DNA from: Apis mellifera
Lineage: Eukaryota > Arthropoda > Insecta > Hymenoptera > Apidae
Length of the DNA stretch: 64,000 nucleotides
Direction of reading: 5' to 3'
NCBI RefSeq assembly: GCF_003254395.2
Contig: NC_037648.1
Span: forward strand, 2,149,868-2,213,867
A model generated the notes under the pieces. The model searched no databases and was not told the origin of the DNA. It worked only from the letters and a program-made list of their open reading frames with translations. Positions 61,590-64,000 of this stretch are shown here, piece after piece. Both the position numbers and the translations under genes were made by a program. Position 1 is the stretch's first letter; the number at the start of each line of letters is the position of its first letter.

Positions 61590-64000
61590 AAAAATTCTTT
61601 CTTCGAGTTCTTCTCTTGTCTCGTTTCGTTTCGAATATTTAGATTAGTTTAACTTGATACTGTGATGATTACTAGCGATTGTTAACTAGTGAGATTTATT
61701 TCTTTTTATTTTAGAAATATTTAAACGTATTTAATATCCAAAATTGATCTTTCAAAATTGTTGTTGAGTTTTATTATTATATTATATTGAATATTTATGA
61801 TTTCATTTGAATTAGTTGTGATGCGACTACTAGCGCCACGCGATTGTTAACTAGTGAGATTTATTTCTTTTTATTTTAGAAATATTTAAACGCATTTAAT
61901 ATCTAAAATTGATCTTTCTTTCAAAATTGTTCTGGAATTTTATTATTATATTACATTGAATATTTATGATTTCATTTGAATTAGTTGTGATGTTACTACT
62001 AGCGCCACGCGATTGTTAACTAGTGAGATTTATTTCTTTTTATTTTAGAAATATTTAAACGCATTTAATATCTAAAATTGATCTTTCTTTCAAAATTGTT
62101 CTGGAATTTTATTATTATATTATATTGAATATTTATGATTTAATTTCATTTCTATGTCTCGTTTCATTTGAATTAGTTGTAACTTGATATTGAGATGCGA
62201 CTAGTATATATATAGTATATATATAGTATAAAATAAATATAATGCTTATATTTATTTTTTTTAAAAATATTTAAACGCATTTAATATTCAAAATTAATCT
62301 TTCTTTCAAAATTGTTCTTGAATATATTATATTATATTGAATATTTATGATTTGATTTCATTTCTATGTCTCGTTTCATTTGAATTAGTTGTAACTTGAT
62401 ACTGTGATGCGACTACTAGCGCCACGCGACCATTATCTAGTCATACTCAATATAATGCTTACATATTTCTTTCTTTTTACTTTAAAAATATTTGAGCCAT
62501 CTTTTGTACAAATTAATATTGAACTTACATAATTATTCTTGAACATATTATATTATATTGAATATTTATTTAATTTGGTTATTTATATTGATTTAATTTT
62601 ATTTCTATGTCTCGTTTCATTTGAATTAGTTAACTTGATATTGTGATGCGACTAGTAATATAATGCTTATATTTATTTCTTTTAAAAATATTTAAACGCA
62701 TTTAATATTCAAAATTAATCTTTCTTTCAAAATTGTTCTTGAATATATTATATTATATTGAATATTTATGATTTGATTTTATTTCTATGTCTCGTTTCAT
62801 TTGAATTAGTTGTAATTTGATACTGTGATGCGACTACTAGCGCCACGCGAACATTATCTAGTGATGCCCAATATAATGCTTACATATTTATTTCTTTTTA
62901 TTTTAAAAATATTTAAACGTATTTAATATTCAGAATTGATCTTTCAAAATTGTTCTTGAATATATTATATTAAATATTTTTGTATATAGATGTACTTATG
63001 TCTATTTTATTTTTATTTTTTAAAATTCTTTTTCCAAATTCTTCGTATTCTTCTTTTGTCTCATTAGTTTAAATACCCAATATAATGCTTACATATTTAT
63101 TTCTTTTTATTTTAAAAATATTTGAGCCATTATTTTTTGTACAAACGCATTTAATATCCAGAATTGATCTCTTTTCAAAATTGTTCTTGAACATATTATA
63201 TTATATTAAATATTTATGATTTAATTTCATTTCTATGTCTCGTTTCATTTGAATTAGTTATAACTTGATATTATGATGCCCAATATAATGCTTATATATT
63301 TATTTCTTTTTATTTTTAAAAATATCTAAAATTGATCTTTCTTTCAAAATTGTTCTTGAACATATTATATTATATTGAATATTTATGATTTAATTTCATT
63401 TCTATCATGTTTCATTTGAATATTTAGATTAATAACTTGATACGACTACTAGCGCCACGCGACCATTATCTAGTGATACTCAATATAATGCTTACATATT
63501 TCTTTCTTTTTACTTTAAAAATTTGAATCATTATCTTTTGTACAAACGCATTTAATATTGAACTTACATAATTATTCTTGAATATATTATATTATATTGA
63601 ATATTTATTTAATTTTATTTCTATGTCTCGTTTCATTTGTTGCAACTTGATATTGTGATGCAACTAGTGATACCAATAATGCTTATATATTTATTTCTTT
63701 TTAAAAATATTTAAACACATTTAATACCTAAAATTGATCTTTCTTTCAAAATTGTTCTTGAATTTTATTATTATATTATATTGAATATTTATGATTTAAT
63801 TTTATTTTTATATCTCGTTTCATTTGAATATTTAGATTAATTGTAACTTGATACTGATGCGACTACTAGCGCCACGCGACCATTAACTAGCGATACCCAA
63901 TATAATACTTACATATTTATTTCTTTCTAAAATATTAATTTAAAATTCTTTAAAAATATTTAAACGCATTTAATATCCAAATTTGCTCTTTCAAAGTTCT
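61590..64000. repeat. Tandem array with ~160-200-bp units and ~420-bp superunits, continuing past the right edge
   Basis: The conserved block ACTACTAGCGCCACGCGA occurs with AGCGCCACGCG at 61832, 62001, 62418, 62839, 63451 and 63868 (spacings 169, 417, 421, 612, 417); truncated versions (GATGCGACTAGT) lie at about 62190, 62643 and 63655. Each unit also carries TTATTTCTTTTTATTTTA, ATATTTAAACGCATTTAATA, GATCTTTCTTTCAAAATTGT and TATTATATTGAATATTTATG. The first, degenerate unit begins near 61590. Confidence 0.92.

Noticed and set aside
48860..64000. Regularly spaced repeats as CRISPR arrays
   Set aside because: Whole units are homologous with no short repeat/unique spacer structure, and the DNA is eukaryotic.

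Overview
This window looks like nuclear DNA from an insect, most likely a hymenopteran and probably bee-like. Very AT-rich DNA alternates every few hundred bases with short, strongly GC- and CpG-rich blocks that show no CpG depletion. (GA/CT)n, (GT)n and (AT)n microsatellites are frequent, poly-A/T runs are common, and no prokaryotic gene organisation is visible. The species call rests on composition and style only; no diagnostic gene was recognised.

Almost all of the window is non-coding (intergenic or intronic). No complete gene can be called confidently. The best protein-coding candidates are: the last ~30 codons of a membrane-type protein on the + strand at the left edge (1-92), followed by a plausible 3' UTR with an AATAAA; an exon-like segment on + at 4292-4743 with acceptor and donor; and exon-like segments on - at 12841-12982, 16661-17188, 22652-22840 and 31321-31848, three of which abut AG|GTAAG-like or TG|GTAAG-like donors. 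These minus-strand segments could belong to one gene transcribed right to left, but that is inference. A 34-bp fragment of 5S rRNA lies at 9557-9590.

The striking content is repetitive. At least ten mutually unrelated local tandem arrays or duplications are present: 93 bp x2 (6958-7134), ~270 bp x5 (11452-12775), a mixed 125/188-bp array of 8 units (20005-21560), a degenerate ~230-bp array rich in AGGTTAG (26060-27500), 152 bp x2 (29651-29960), 359 bp x2 (34212-34935), a 10-bp CCGAT array x7 (36941-37010), a ~160-bp array of about 12 units ending in a dimeric higher-order repeat (48860-50880), a ~125-bp array of about 20 units readable as peptide repeats on both strands (54765-57425), a 285/152-bp array with transposon-like ends and an internal inversion (58056-59876), and a ~170/420-bp array running off the right edge (61590-64000).

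Two short elements with matching inverted ends (7714-7968 and 32917-33155) look like non-autonomous DNA transposons. GC-rich blocks between the arrays carry clusters of perfect CACGTG E-boxes, a G-quadruplex-prone run and a TATA-like promoter, and may be regulatory or conserved non-coding DNA. The most unusual signals are the arrays whose units repeatedly carry protein-binding-like motifs (a YY1/Pho-like motif at 58-60 kb, a CTCF-like core at 61.8-64 kb) and the one that reads as peptide repeats (55-57.4 kb).
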